A stretch of DNA of 9,667 nt from an uncultured bacterium (GCA_949288405.1 CASEKM010000035.1:1-9667); one strand, 5' to 3'. Counted from the first letter of the stretch, positions 1-8,408 are shown. The notes: generated from the letters alone by a model not told the origin. Made by a program: numbers and translations.

Positions 1-48
1 CCCGCGGGACCGCCCGGAGCGCTTGGGGCTGGGCGTGAGAGGGAGGGG

Positions 49-1851
49 TCAGGACATGAGCTGCTCCATCTCGTCCAGCAGGGAGCCGAACAGATCCAGG
101 GCGGCCTGGACGGGCTCCGGGGAGGTCATGTCCACCCCGGCCCCCTTCAGCAGGTCGATGGGGTCACGGCTGCACCCGCCGGACAGGAACTCCAGGTAGT
201 CCCTCACCGCCGGCTCCCCCTGGCTGAGGATGCGCCGGGACAGGGCGATGGCGGCGGAGTAGCCGGTGGCGTACTGGAACACGTAGTAGTTGTAGTAGAA
301 GTGGGGGATGCGGGACCACTCCAGGGCGATTTGGGGATCGGAGACCATGTCCGGGCCGAAATAGGCCTGGTTCAAGGCTTGGTACTCCCGGCTGAGCAGG
401 TCGGCGGTGAGGGTCTCCCCCTGGGCGGACAGCTCCCCCATGCGCAGCTCAAACTCCGCGAACATGGTCTGCCGGTACAGGGTGCCCTTGAACTGCTCCA
501 GGAAGTGGTTGATGAGCCAGGCCCGGCGGCGCTTGTCGGTGGTGGTCTTCAGCAGGTGCTCCATGAGCAGGGCCTCGTTGCAGGTGGAGGCCACCTCTGC
601 CACAAAAATCACATAGTCCCGGTACACGGTGGGCTGCGTCTGGTTGGACAGGTAGGAGTGGACGGCGTGGCCCAGCTCGTGGGCCAGGGTGAACATGCTG
701 TCCAGGTCGTCCTGGTAATTTAAGAGAATATAGGGGTGGACCAGAGAGCCGGACATATAGCCCCCGGAGCGCTTGCCCACATTCTCATACACGTCGATCC
801 ACCGGTGGTCCATCCCCTCCCGGAGGATGGCCTGGTACTCTGTGCCCAGGGGGGCCATGGCCTGGAGAACGGTCTCCTTGGCCTCCTCATAGGGGATCTT
901 GGCGTCGATTCCGGACACCATGGGGGCGTACACGTCGTACATGTGCAGCTCGTCCACCCCCAGCAGCTTCTTCCGCAGGCGCACATACCGGTGCATCTTG
1001 TCCAGGTTGGCCCGGACGGCGGCGATCAGGTTGTGATACACCGCCTCCGGCACCCGGGTGGAGTCCAGGGAGGCGGCCAGGGCGCTGGGGTACTTCCGGG
1101 CCTTGGCGAAGAACTCCAGCTGCTTCACCTGGGCGGACAGGGTGGCCGCCAGGGTGTTCTTCACCCCGCCGTAGACGGAGTACAGGTTCTCAAAGGCGGA
1201 CTTGCGCAGGGCGCGGTCCTCGCTGGACATGAGCAGGGTGTAGGAGCCGTTGGACAGGGGGTGGCGCTCCCCACGGCCGTCCACCGCGTCGGGGAAGGTC
1301 AGGTCCGCGTCGGACAGCTTGGAGAAGATGTCGTCCGGGGCCTGGGCCAGCTCTCCCACCCCGGCCAGCAGCTTCTCCTCCGCGTCGGACAGGGTGTGCT
1401 CCCGCCGCGCCTGGATGAGGTCGAAATACCGGCGGTACAGCTCCAGCTCCGGCTTCTGGGCATAGAATTGTTCCAGCGTCTCCTCCGGGATGCGGATGAC
1501 CTCGGGGATCTCAAAGGACACCGCCTGGGAGAAGGCCACATACAGGCTGGTGATCTTGCCCACCATGGCCTGGTACTCGGGCACCCGGGTGTCCTCGTCT
1601 GTTTTTCGCTGGGCGTAGTCCATGAGCTTCACCAGCAGCTCTCCGGCCTCCTGCTCCAGGGTGACGTACTGGTACAGGGTGTCCGCGCGCTCTGAGAGGC
1701 GGCCGGCGTAGGACGCCAGCTGGGGGACCATGGCCTGGAGCCGGGCAAAGTCCTCCTGCCAGGCCTGGTCAGTGGGGTACAGGTCGGCGGTGTTCCAGGT
1801 GAACTCCGGGGCGATTTGAGCCCGCTCCGGGATGGCTTTGGGCTGTGACAT
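49..1851 (-). CDS. pepF: Oligoendopeptidase F (M3 family zinc metallopeptidase)
   Basis: Encodes a 600-residue cytoplasmic zinc peptidase that hydrolyses short oligopeptides; the family's usual length is about 600. The zinc-binding HELGH motif is at residues 391-395 (H391, E392 and H395). The likely third zinc ligand is E419 in FVAEVAST, the spacing expected for M3 enzymes. The C-terminal substrate-pocket motif rich in His and Tyr (IPHFYYNYY) is at about residues 515-523, and the end (VDMTSPEPV) is typical of PepF. An oligoendopeptidase N-terminal helical domain is expected before about residue 200, with the M3 catalytic domain after it. I chose the ATG at 1849-1851 because AGGAGG lies 7 nt upstream. 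A longer reading from TTG at 1917 would add 22 residues that overlap the promoter region. The gene stands alone downstream of the exporter operon, separated by a hairpin, so it is probably transcribed independently. The stop is TGA at 49-51. Confidence 0.95.
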   Translation of the reverse strand: MSQPKAIPERAQIAPEFTWNTADLYPTDQAWQEDFARLQAMVPQLASYAGRLSERADTLYQYVTLEQEAGELLVKLMDYAQRKTDEDTRVPEYQAMVGKITSLYVAFSQAVSFEIPEVIRIPEETLEQFYAQKPELELYRRYFDLIQARREHTLSDAEEKLLAGVGELAQAPDDIFSKLSDADLTFPDAVDGRGERHPLSNGSYTLLMSSEDRALRKSAFENLYSVYGGVKNTLAATLSAQVKQLEFFAKARKYPSALAASLDSTRVPEAVYHNLIAAVRANLDKMHRYVRLRKKLLGVDELHMYDVYAPMVSGIDAKIPYEEAKETVLQAMAPLGTEYQAILREGMDHRWIDVYENVGKRSGGYMSGSLVHPYILLNYQDDLDSMFTLAHELGHAVHSYLSNQTQPTVYRDYVIFVAEVASTCNEALLMEHLLKTTTDKRRRAWLINHFLEQFKGTLYRQTMFAEFELRMGELSAQGETLTADLLSREYQALNQAYFGPDMVSDPQIALEWSRIPHFYYNYYVFQYATGYSAAIALSRRILSQGEPAVRDYLEFLSGGCSRDPIDLLKGAGVDMTSPEPVQAALDLFGSLLDEMEQLMS

Positions 1852-1858
1852 GGGAAAA

Positions 1859-1864
1859 CCTCCT
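1859..1864 (-). promoter_or_regulatory. Ribosome binding site of pepF
   Basis: On the minus strand AGGAGG is followed by a 7-nt spacer and then the ATG at 1851. This perfect Shine-Dalgarno sequence fixes the start of pepF and argues against the upstream in-frame TTG at 1917. Confidence 0.9.
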
Positions 1865-1888
1865 GATGGAAAAAGTAGCAGTAACAGT

Positions 1889-1917
1889 ATGGTACCACAG
1901 GGCGGAAAATATCGCAA
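1889..1917 (-). promoter_or_regulatory. Candidate sigma-A promoter of pepF
   Basis: On the minus strand TTGCGA (1912-1917, 4 of 6 to the -35 consensus) is followed by exactly 17 nt and TACCAT (1889-1894, 4 of 6 to the -10 consensus). It lies between the operon's terminator hairpin and the pepF RBS, where a promoter is needed if that hairpin terminates. The match is modest and rests on spacing and position. Confidence 0.4.
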
Positions 1918-1930
1918 TGGGAGGGAACAA

Positions 1931-1962
1931 CGGCGCGCCTCCAGGTGTGGGGAGGCGCGCCG
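1931..1962 (-). terminator. Terminator hairpin at the end of the exporter operon
   Basis: A perfect 12-bp GC-rich stem (1931-1942 pairing with 1951-1962) encloses an 8-nt loop. It begins 20 nt after the stop codon of the 1306-residue protein. On the minus strand it is followed by TTGTTCCCTC, a weak U-tract, so termination may be partial. On the plus strand the following sequence is G-rich, so it is oriented for the minus-strand operon and isolates it from pepF. Confidence 0.65.
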
Positions 1963-1981
1963 GGCGGGGAGCTGTCTGCCA

Positions 1982-4900
1982 TTACCGGGGAGCGGCCGTC
2001 TCCTCCGGCGGAGGGGCGGCGCGCTTCTTCCGCCGGCGGCGGAGCAGAAAGACAGAAAGGGCCAGCAGAAAGACGCCCAGGGGGATCAGCCACAGCCAAT
2101 GGCTGGAGGGGGCGGGGGTGAGGCAGAAGGTCACCGGCCCGGAGGCGACGGGCAGCAGCAGATACTGGCCGTCCAGCGCAAAGTCCCGCCGGTTCCAGGT
2201 CCCGCCCTCCTGGACCCAGAGCAGGTACCGCTGTCCCCGGTCGGGGAGGCGGAAGTGGACGGTGTAGGCGGCGCCGGGGAAGTCCGGGTCGTCCACCGCC
2301 ACGGTGTAGGCGGTGCCGGTATAAACCGTCCCGTCCTGGGCCGTCCAGGAGACCTCCCGGGCGGTGTGGGAGACCTGGGCCCGGCTCCCGAAGCTGCCGT
2401 CCACCAGGATCTGGGGCAGCTGTCCTCCGTCGGTGAGGGCGGAGGCGTAGGGGGTGTAGACTGCCTCCACCGTCTGGCTGGCAGTGAGGTGGGTGTAGTC
2501 CAGCTCCGGCCAGGCGGCGGAGTAGCCCGCCTTGGGCGGGATGGCGGGCAGGGTGTCCACCCCGCCGCCGTACTGGAAGGGGAGAACGGCCACCGTCCGG
2601 CCATCAGCGGTGAAGGTCAGCTCCAGCTGGGTGAACTCCGCCGGAGCGCCCGGGGTGGCGCACAGCACGTCGAAGGAGACCGGCTGGGCCTTTCCCTCGT
2701 AGCTGATGCCGTCCAGGGCGGCCAGGGTATCGCTGGTGAAGGTGTTGCCTGTGACGGTGCCCTCCGGGTCCGTGTCCCCCGCGATGGCCCCCACGCAGGC
2801 CTCCCCGCGGTCCAGGGTGACCAGGGTGTGGCAGCCGGTGACCGTGGCTCCCAGCCCGGCCACCCCGCCCACATAGTCCCCGCCTGCCAGGGAACACTTG
2901 GACCAGCAGTCCCGGATGGTGCCCCAGGAGGCCCCGGCGATGCCCCCCACGTAGCTGCCCCCGGTGCTCTCCACCGGGCCGTAGCCCCCGCAGCCAGAGA
3001 CCATGCCCAGGTCCATGCGGCCCACCACGCCGCCGGCGTAGTCCTTTTTTCCGGTGACGGTCCCCTGATTGACGCAGGAGAACACCACCGCCTTGGTCTG
3101 GTACTGGAAATCCAGGGAGCGGTCCCCCTCCCGGACCAGGTCGTCCTCCGGGTCGAAGTCGTACTCCAGAGCCATAGAGCCCGCCACCCCGGCCACATTG
3201 ACGTCGCCCTCCACCGCGCCGGTGTTGCGGCAGCCGGAGATCCGGCCGGAGGTCTGGGACAGGTCCGCCTGGTCGGACTGGTCCTGAAAGCGGTCCTCCA
3301 GGGCGGTCTCCCGGGGCGCCTGGAGCTCCTCCCGGAGCAGGCCGGTGATGACCCCCAGCTGGTCGTTGATGGCGTTCCAGTCGTCCAGCAGCAGGTCGGC
3401 GGACTGGGTGAGGATGTCCCCCAGGGCCTCTCCCTGGTCCAGCAGACCGGACAGGGCGTCATCCAGGGCGTCCCCCTTCTCCCGCAGCGCTCCGCTCACC
3501 GGTTCCAGGGTGATGACCGGCTGCCCGGCCAGCTCCCGGACCACCTGGTACAGCTCCCGGGTGGCGCCGGACAGCCCCCTGGAGAAGTCCTCCAGGGTAT
3601 CCCCGGCCTCCTCCAGGGCGGTGTCTCTGCCCGCCTGGCGGAACAGCTTTTTCAGCTGGCCCAGGGCGTCCAGGCCCCGGTCCATAGCCTGGTCCAGGGC
3701 GTCCCCGGCGGCGGACAGGGAGCTGCCGGCGGCTTTGACCTGGTCCCGGGCGGCCTCCAGCTCCGCCTGGGAGAGGGAGGGCAGCAGGAGCTTGGACGCC
3801 GCCTGGCGGAGAGCCTGGAGGTCCCCGCGGGTCTGGTCCAGGGCGGACCGCAGGGCGGGAAGAGCGGCCTCCAGCTCCGCCTGGAGCTGCTGGCCCTCCG
3901 GCGACGCCTTCAGGGCCTCCCAGGCGGCCTGGACCTCCTCCAGAGCGGCCTCTCCCCGATCCAGCTGTGCCTCCAGCTGGTCCAGCGCGTCGCTCAGATT
4001 GCCGCCGGCGGGGGCGGAGAGGACGGCGTCCAGAGACGACTGGAGGGCGGCACGAGCGGAGGCTATGTGTACGTCCGCCAGAGCTAGGGCGGCGCTTCCG
4101 GCGTAGAGGCGGTCCAGAGCGCCCTCCTGATCTCCCAGGGAGAGCTGGACCAGGGCGGCGGAAGCCTCCAGCCCGGCGGCGGCAAGGGAGCCCCCCGCCT
4201 GGGCCAGCTGGCCGGCGGCGGTCCCCAGGGCGGACAGGTTTTCCGCCGAGGCCCCCTCCCGGACCAGGGGGCCCAGGGCGCTCCCCACCTGGAGCAGGGC
4301 GTCCGCCGTCTGCCCGCCGGCGGCGGAGAGGGCGTCCAGGCTGGACAGCAGGTCCTCCCACTCCTGGGTCCCCTGGAGAACTTGGCCGCCCTCCCGGAGG
4401 ATGCGGCCCGTCTCCCCCAGGGCGGAGGCCAGCTGGCGGGTGTGCTGGGACAGGGACTGGAGGGCGGTCTGGGCCTCCTGCAGGGCGGCCTGGCTGTCCT
4501 GGGGCTTGCCCAGGGAGGCCTTCAGGTGTTCCAGGGCGGAGCTCAACCGCTCCAGGGCCTCCCGGCTCTTCTGCCCGGCCGTCTGCACCTGGGAGAGGGC
4601 GTCCCGGAGGGAGCCTGCGGCCTCCTCCCCCAGCCCGGCCGTCTCTTTCAGCGCCTGGATGCCCTCCTGGAGCTGCTGGGACAGGGTCTCCAGCAGGGCC
4701 AGCGTGTCCGCCGTCTCATCCAGGATGGGGGGGGTCTGATCCAGGGCCCAGGCGATGCGGGCGGTGAGGTCGTTCACCGAGTCGATGGTCCCGTCGGCCC
4801 AGTCCTGGGCGACGCCGGCCAGTTCCCCGGCGAGGGCCTGGGTGGTCCTGGCCTGTTGGGACAGGGCGTGGAGCTGGGCGGAGACGGCGTCGGAGGAGCC

Positions 4901-5902
4901 CCGCAGATGCTCCGACGTCTGATCCATCAGGCCCCGGAGCACGTCCAGCTGGTCCACCAGCCGGCCCAGGGTCCCCTGGTCATAGCGCACCACCACCTCC
5001 GGCTCCAGCTGTCCGGCGATGCCGCCCACGTCCTTCCGGCCCCGGATGGTCCCGCTGTTGGAGCAGCCGTCCAGGTAGCCGGACTGCCGGCCGGCCACGC
5101 CCCCCACGTTGTAGCCCACATGGGCATAGCCCACGTCGCCCCGGTTGCGGCAGCTCTGAAGGATGCCGGTGGACAGGCCGGCGATGCCGCCGATGTCGGT
5201 GCAGGCGGGCAGGTTTTCCGCGGCGTTGAGCTGGTCCAGATTCAAGCTGTCCCGGCTCACCTCCGGGTCCGTCTGGGTGGTGTTGACGCAGCCGCTGTTT
5301 TCGCACTGGACGGCGCTGCCCCGGTTCTCTCCCACGATGCCCCCCACCGCGTGCTCCCCGGTGACCGAGCCGGAGAAGGAGCAGTTGATGATCTGCCCCT
5401 CCGTCTCGTTGCAGCCGGCCACGCCGCCCACCTGGTTCCCGCCCTGGACGGTGCCGGAGAAGGAACAGCCGGTCAGGGTCCCCCGGTTGCTGCCCGCCAG
5501 GCCGCCCAGGGTATTCCGCTGGCTACTGGGGGCGAGGGCGCCCGTCACGTTCAGATCCTGGACCAGAGCGCCCGGCTGGAGGTAGCGGAAGAACCCCTGG
5601 GTGCTGCCGCTGCCGGTGAGGGACACCCCGGAGATGGTGTGGCCCTGCCCCAGAAAGGTGCCGCCGAAGGTGGGGATGGGGGTGAAGGCCCGGCCGGTGA
5701 GGTCGATGTCCTGTTCCAGGACCACGGTCTTCCCCTGGGACCAGGTGTCCAGGGAGCAGTTCCGGGCCAGCGTCTCCAGGTCCTCCGCCGTGCGCAGGGA
5801 GACGGTCCCGGCCTCCCCGGCAGCCAGGGCGGCGGGGGCGAGCAGGGAGAGCAGGCACAGCAGGGCCAGCAGCAGGGCGGGGGCTCTATGGATGTTCTTC
5901 AT
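1982..5902 (-). CDS. Secreted, C-terminally membrane-anchored GLUG-repeat protein with a long coiled-coil insertion
   Basis: 1306 residues. A signal peptide spans about residues 1-27 (KNIHR, then a Leu/Ala core ending in ALA). A first block of GLUG-type beta-solenoid rungs runs over about 35-300, with GG-[LIV]-xG motifs near 133, 159, 187, 238, 267 and 293. Next comes a ~585-residue Ala/Leu/Gln-rich helical region (about 302-886), very likely coiled coil. A second GLUG block follows (about 887-1055), then a stretch resembling an InlB B-repeat (about 1090-1150) and an unassigned beta-rich domain (about 1155-1262). A single membrane span (about 1268-1287) is followed by RRRRKKR as a stop-transfer signal. 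No LPxTG motif is seen. The bulk is therefore predicted outside the cell. It is the last gene of the operon and overlaps the MMPL gene by 17 nt, which suggests a partner role for the transporter. The function is not established. The start is supported by AGGAGG 9 nt upstream of the ATG. Confidence 0.88.
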   Translation of the reverse strand: MKNIHRAPALLLALLCLLSLLAPAALAAGEAGTVSLRTAEDLETLARNCSLDTWSQGKTVVLEQDIDLTGRAFTPIPTFGGTFLGQGHTISGVSLTGSGSTQGFFRYLQPGALVQDLNVTGALAPSSQRNTLGGLAGSNRGTLTGCSFSGTVQGGNQVGGVAGCNETEGQIINCSFSGSVTGEHAVGGIVGENRGSAVQCENSGCVNTTQTDPEVSRDSLNLDQLNAAENLPACTDIGGIAGLSTGILQSCRNRGDVGYAHVGYNVGGVAGRQSGYLDGCSNSGTIRGRKDVGGIAGQLEPEVVVRYDQGTLGRLVDQLDVLRGLMDQTSEHLRGSSDAVSAQLHALSQQARTTQALAGELAGVAQDWADGTIDSVNDLTARIAWALDQTPPILDETADTLALLETLSQQLQEGIQALKETAGLGEEAAGSLRDALSQVQTAGQKSREALERLSSALEHLKASLGKPQDSQAALQEAQTALQSLSQHTRQLASALGETGRILREGGQVLQGTQEWEDLLSSLDALSAAGGQTADALLQVGSALGPLVREGASAENLSALGTAAGQLAQAGGSLAAAGLEASAALVQLSLGDQEGALDRLYAGSAALALADVHIASARAALQSSLDAVLSAPAGGNLSDALDQLEAQLDRGEAALEEVQAAWEALKASPEGQQLQAELEAALPALRSALDQTRGDLQALRQAASKLLLPSLSQAELEAARDQVKAAGSSLSAAGDALDQAMDRGLDALGQLKKLFRQAGRDTALEEAGDTLEDFSRGLSGATRELYQVVRELAGQPVITLEPVSGALREKGDALDDALSGLLDQGEALGDILTQSADLLLDDWNAINDQLGVITGLLREELQAPRETALEDRFQDQSDQADLSQTSGRISGCRNTGAVEGDVNVAGVAGSMALEYDFDPEDDLVREGDRSLDFQYQTKAVVFSCVNQGTVTGKKDYAGGVVGRMDLGMVSGCGGYGPVESTGGSYVGGIAGASWGTIRDCWSKCSLAGGDYVGGVAGLGATVTGCHTLVTLDRGEACVGAIAGDTDPEGTVTGNTFTSDTLAALDGISYEGKAQPVSFDVLCATPGAPAEFTQLELTFTADGRTVAVLPFQYGGGVDTLPAIPPKAGYSAAWPELDYTHLTASQTVEAVYTPYASALTDGGQLPQILVDGSFGSRAQVSHTAREVSWTAQDGTVYTGTAYTVAVDDPDFPGAAYTVHFRLPDRGQRYLLWVQEGGTWNRRDFALDGQYLLLPVASGPVTFCLTPAPSSHWLWLIPLGVFLLALSVFLLRRRRKKRAAPPPEETAAPR
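3245..5005 (-). other. Coiled-coil insertion within the beta-solenoid protein
   Basis: Codes for about residues 300-886 of the 1306-residue protein. This part has no cysteine, few aromatic residues and dense A/L/Q/E/S heptad-like patterning. It loosely recalls the extracytoplasmic coiled-coil segments of YhgE/Pip proteins. The preceding rung ends in GGIAGQLEP and the GLUG pattern resumes at ISGCRNTG, so the helical region sits between two rungs rather than at an end. The boundaries are approximate. Confidence 0.75.
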
Positions 5903-8405
5903 GGGGTGGTTCCTCCTTTTGGGATTCCTCCTGATAGGCGCCGGACTCCATCACCGCGGACAGGTCGCCGTGGAACGCCCCCCGGATCTCCGCATCCACA
6001 AAGCCGTTGACCCGGCCCCGCACCCGGCCGTTGAGGTAGATGGAGCCGCTCAGCTGCCGCCGGGGCAGGGGAGACAGGGGAGCCTTGACGCTGAAGCGGG
6101 TGCGCTCCACAACGGCGTCTCCCAGCAGCAGGATCTGGGGCAGGATGAACATGACCAGGAACATGGAGATCAGGGTGCCCCGGCTGAGGCACTCCCCAAT
6201 GCCCACAATGGCGGTGTTGGTGGTGATCTGCCCGATGAGAAAGGCGGCGGAGGTGAGGATGCTGCCCGAGGTGAGCACTGTGGGGAAGGAGAGGTCCAGG
6301 GCCTTGATGATGGCCTCCCGCCGGGGCATGGTGCGCTTCAGGTCGGTGTACCAGGTGGAGATGACGATGGCGTAGTCGATATTGGCCCCCATCTGGATGG
6401 CGGTGACGATGAGGTAGCTGAGGAAAAAGAGGTTGGTGCCCGTCAGGGTGGGGAAGGAGAAGTTGATCCAGATGCTGCCCTGGATGACCAGGATCAGCAG
6501 GATGGGCAGGCCCACCGACAGGAAGGTGAACAGCAGCACCAGGATGACGAACACCGCCGACAGGACGCTGATCATGATGTTGTCCCGGGCGAAGGAGACC
6601 GACTGGTCGTAGTCGCTGGTGGAGTTGCCCACCAGGTAGATGTCCTCCGGGCTGTAAAAGCGTTCCGCCTCCCGGTGGATGGTCTGGAGAAAGTCGAAGG
6701 TCTCCTGACCCTCCTCGGGCAGATCCAGCCGGATCACCAGCCGGGAGTAGTGCTCCCCCAGCATCTGGGCCCGGGCGTCCTGGAGCTGCTGGTACAGGTC
6801 GTCCAGCTCCGCCTCTCCGTCGGCGTCCAGGGAGAAGTAGCCCGCCTCCTTCTCCTGGTAGACGAACAGGAACATATCCATCAGGGGGACTGCGTAGTCG
6901 TCCAGACCGCCGATGATCCGGCCGTACGACTCGCTGTCGGCGGCATAGGCGGCGTACAGCAGGCACACCACCTCATAGTCCAGATCCATCATCTCGGAGA
7001 ACTCCCGGGGGGTGAGCTGGTCGGTGAGGGTATAGCCGTCCATGGCTTCGATGTTGGCCAACCCCATGGCGTAGTCCACCTGGTCATAGCGCTCCAGCCG
7101 GTCCAGCAGGGCCTTCTCCCGGTCATAGTCCCCCACCGGGACCAGCAGAGCCATGATGTTCTGGGCGCCGAAGACCGCCTCCACCCGGTCCTGGGCGGCC
7201 TGGCTGTCACTCTGCCGGTTGGTGTGGACCAGCGTCTCCCCGTACACATAGGGACAGCGGTTGGAGAGGAAAAATCCGGCCGCCACCGCCAGAACAAAGA
7301 GGGGGACCCCCACGAAGCGCAGGCGGCACACCAGCTTGCCCCACCGGTCGATGGAGGGGACCAGGCTCCGGTGCCGGGTCCGCTCCATGGCCCGGGAGAA
7401 CAGCATGAGCAGGCCGGGCATCAGGGTGAAGACCGACAGCATGCTCAGCAGGATGGCCTTGATGAGCACCATGCCCAGGTCGAAGCCGATGCGGAACTGC
7501 ATGAACATCATGGCGGCCAGACCGGAGATGGTGGTCAGGCTGCTGGCGGAGATGGAGGGGATGGCGGCGGTCACCGCCCGGATACAGGCCTGCCGGTCCC
7601 CGTAGGACTCCCGCTCCTCCAGAAAGCGGTGGAGGAGGATGATGGCGTAGTCGATGGCCAGGGCCAGCTGGAGCACCACGGTGACCGAGTTGGATACGAA
7701 GGAGATCTCTCCGAAGATAAAGTTGGTGCCCTTGTTCAAAATGGCGGCCGCCCCGAAGGTGAGGATGAGCACCGGCACCTCCGCGTAGGAGCGGGAGGTG
7801 AGGGTGAGCACCAGCACGATGATAATGGCGGCGATCACCAGGATCACCCCCATCTCCTGGTCCAGGGATTTGGACATGTCGCTGCCCACGGCGCTGGAGA
7901 TATAGGCGTCGTAGGGGGCGAGCAGGGCCCGGAGCTCCTCCATAGCCTCCAGGCTGACCGGGTCGTCCTCCTCCCCCTGAAAGGTGACGGTGATGAGGAC
8001 ATTGGAGCCCCGGACATACTGGGCCAGCTCCTCCGGGGTCTCCGGGGCGTCTTCGTCCTCCTGGGCGGAGGGAGGGCCGCCGTCCCCCAGGGCGGCGGAG
8101 GAGACGCCCTCGATGTCCTCCAGTTGCAGGGCCAGCTCCTGGGCCAGCTCCACGGTGGTGTTGGAGACCATGACCCGGGCGGTGGCGTAGGTGGTCAGCT
8201 CCTGCTCCATAATGGTCAGCCCCTGGCGGGTCTCGGTGTTCTTTGGGAGGTACTCGGTGAGGTCGTCGCACACCCGGACCCAGCCCTGGGCCACGGCGCA
8301 GAAGGCGATGGCGCACAGGTAGAGAAAAAAGATCAGGTTGCGTTTGTCCACCAAAAAGGCGGCCAGTTTTTCCAAAAACGGGGTGCGTCTGCTGGTTTCT
8401 TCCAT
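5886..8405 (-). CDS. RND superfamily exporter, MMPL family
   Basis: An 839-residue integral membrane transporter, predicted to use the proton gradient to export a lipid-like or hydrophobic substrate. About twelve membrane segments fit the RND duplication: TM1 near 24-40, a large outer loop (41-184), TM2-TM6 between about 185 and 336, TM7 near 368-381, a second outer loop (382-607), and TM8-TM12 between about 608 and 762. The paired Asp-Tyr motifs expected for proton relay are present in TM4 (AIDYAI, D252-Y253) and TM10 (NIDYAI, D677-Y678), corresponding to the two D-Y pairs of mycobacterial MmpL3. The first outer loop has an acidic, Pro-rich stretch (about 107-128). The cytoplasmic tail carries seven tetrapeptide repeats (793-820) and an acidic end. 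The ATG at 8403-8405 has AGAGG 7 nt upstream. It lies 3 nt after the 113-residue gene and overlaps the next gene. The substrate cannot be read from the sequence. Confidence 0.93.
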   Translation of the reverse strand: MEETSRRTPFLEKLAAFLVDKRNLIFFLYLCAIAFCAVAQGWVRVCDDLTEYLPKNTETRQGLTIMEQELTTYATARVMVSNTTVELAQELALQLEDIEGVSSAALGDGGPPSAQEDEDAPETPEELAQYVRGSNVLITVTFQGEEDDPVSLEAMEELRALLAPYDAYISSAVGSDMSKSLDQEMGVILVIAAIIIVLVLTLTSRSYAEVPVLILTFGAAAILNKGTNFIFGEISFVSNSVTVVLQLALAIDYAIILLHRFLEERESYGDRQACIRAVTAAIPSISASSLTTISGLAAMMFMQFRIGFDLGMVLIKAILLSMLSVFTLMPGLLMLFSRAMERTRHRSLVPSIDRWGKLVCRLRFVGVPLFVLAVAAGFFLSNRCPYVYGETLVHTNRQSDSQAAQDRVEAVFGAQNIMALLVPVGDYDREKALLDRLERYDQVDYAMGLANIEAMDGYTLTDQLTPREFSEMMDLDYEVVCLLYAAYAADSESYGRIIGGLDDYAVPLMDMFLFVYQEKEAGYFSLDADGEAELDDLYQQLQDARAQMLGEHYSRLVIRLDLPEEGQETFDFLQTIHREAERFYSPEDIYLVGNSTSDYDQSVSFARDNIMISVLSAVFVILVLLFTFLSVGLPILLILVIQGSIWINFSFPTLTGTNLFFLSYLIVTAIQMGANIDYAIVISTWYTDLKRTMPRREAIIKALDLSFPTVLTSGSILTSAAFLIGQITTNTAIVGIGECLSRGTLISMFLVMFILPQILLLGDAVVERTRFSVKAPLSPLPRRQLSGSIYLNGRVRGRVNGFVDAEIRGAFHGDLSAVMESGAYQEESQKEEPPHEEHP
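5912..5917 (-). promoter_or_regulatory. RBS of the GLUG/coiled-coil gene, inside the MMPL coding region
   Basis: AGGAGG lies 9 nt before the ATG at 5902 and within the last codons of the MMPL gene, whose stop (TAG, 5886-5888) is downstream of that ATG. The arrangement favours translational coupling of the transporter and the envelope protein. Confidence 0.85.
5946..6029 (-). repeat. Seven tandem tetrapeptide repeats in the MMPL cytoplasmic tail
   Basis: Codes for residues 793-820 of the transporter. Positions 793, 797, 801, 805, 809, 813 and 817 are Gly or Ala. Positions 795, 799, 803, 807, 811, 815 and 819 are V, V, V, I, F, L and M. The register [G/A]-x-[hydrophobic]-x is unbroken for 28 residues. 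Such alternation suggests short beta-strands stacked as a small solenoid, loosely like bactofilins. The structural reading is inference. Confidence 0.8.
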
Positions 8406-8408
8406 AGG

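Noticed and set aside
1852..1917. A 22-residue N-terminal extension of pepF from TTG at 1917, which would resemble a short hydrophobic leader
   Set aside because: There is no RBS before the TTG, it overlaps the candidate -35 box, and a perfect RBS precedes the ATG at 1851. PepF enzymes are cytoplasmic and about 600 residues long, which fits the shorter form.
2042..2101. A sortase-type cell-wall anchor at the C-terminus of the GLUG protein
   Set aside because: The hydrophobic span and basic tail are present but there is no LPxTG-like motif before it, and the tail continues for more than ten residues after the arginines. It is better read as an ordinary membrane anchor.
1832..4087. A 751-codon open frame on the plus strand, antisense to the GLUG/coiled-coil gene
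   Set aside because: Low-complexity G/Q/L/V composition, no RBS, and it covers the well-supported minus-strand protein and the intergenic terminator. It is a shadow frame; the 542-codon frame at 4382-6010 is rejected for the same reasons.
3245..5005. The coiled-coil region taken as an SMC-like chromosome segregation protein
   Set aside because: No Walker A or B motif is seen, and the chain has a signal peptide and a C-terminal membrane anchor, so it is exported. Similarity to SMC proteins would only reflect coiled-coil composition.
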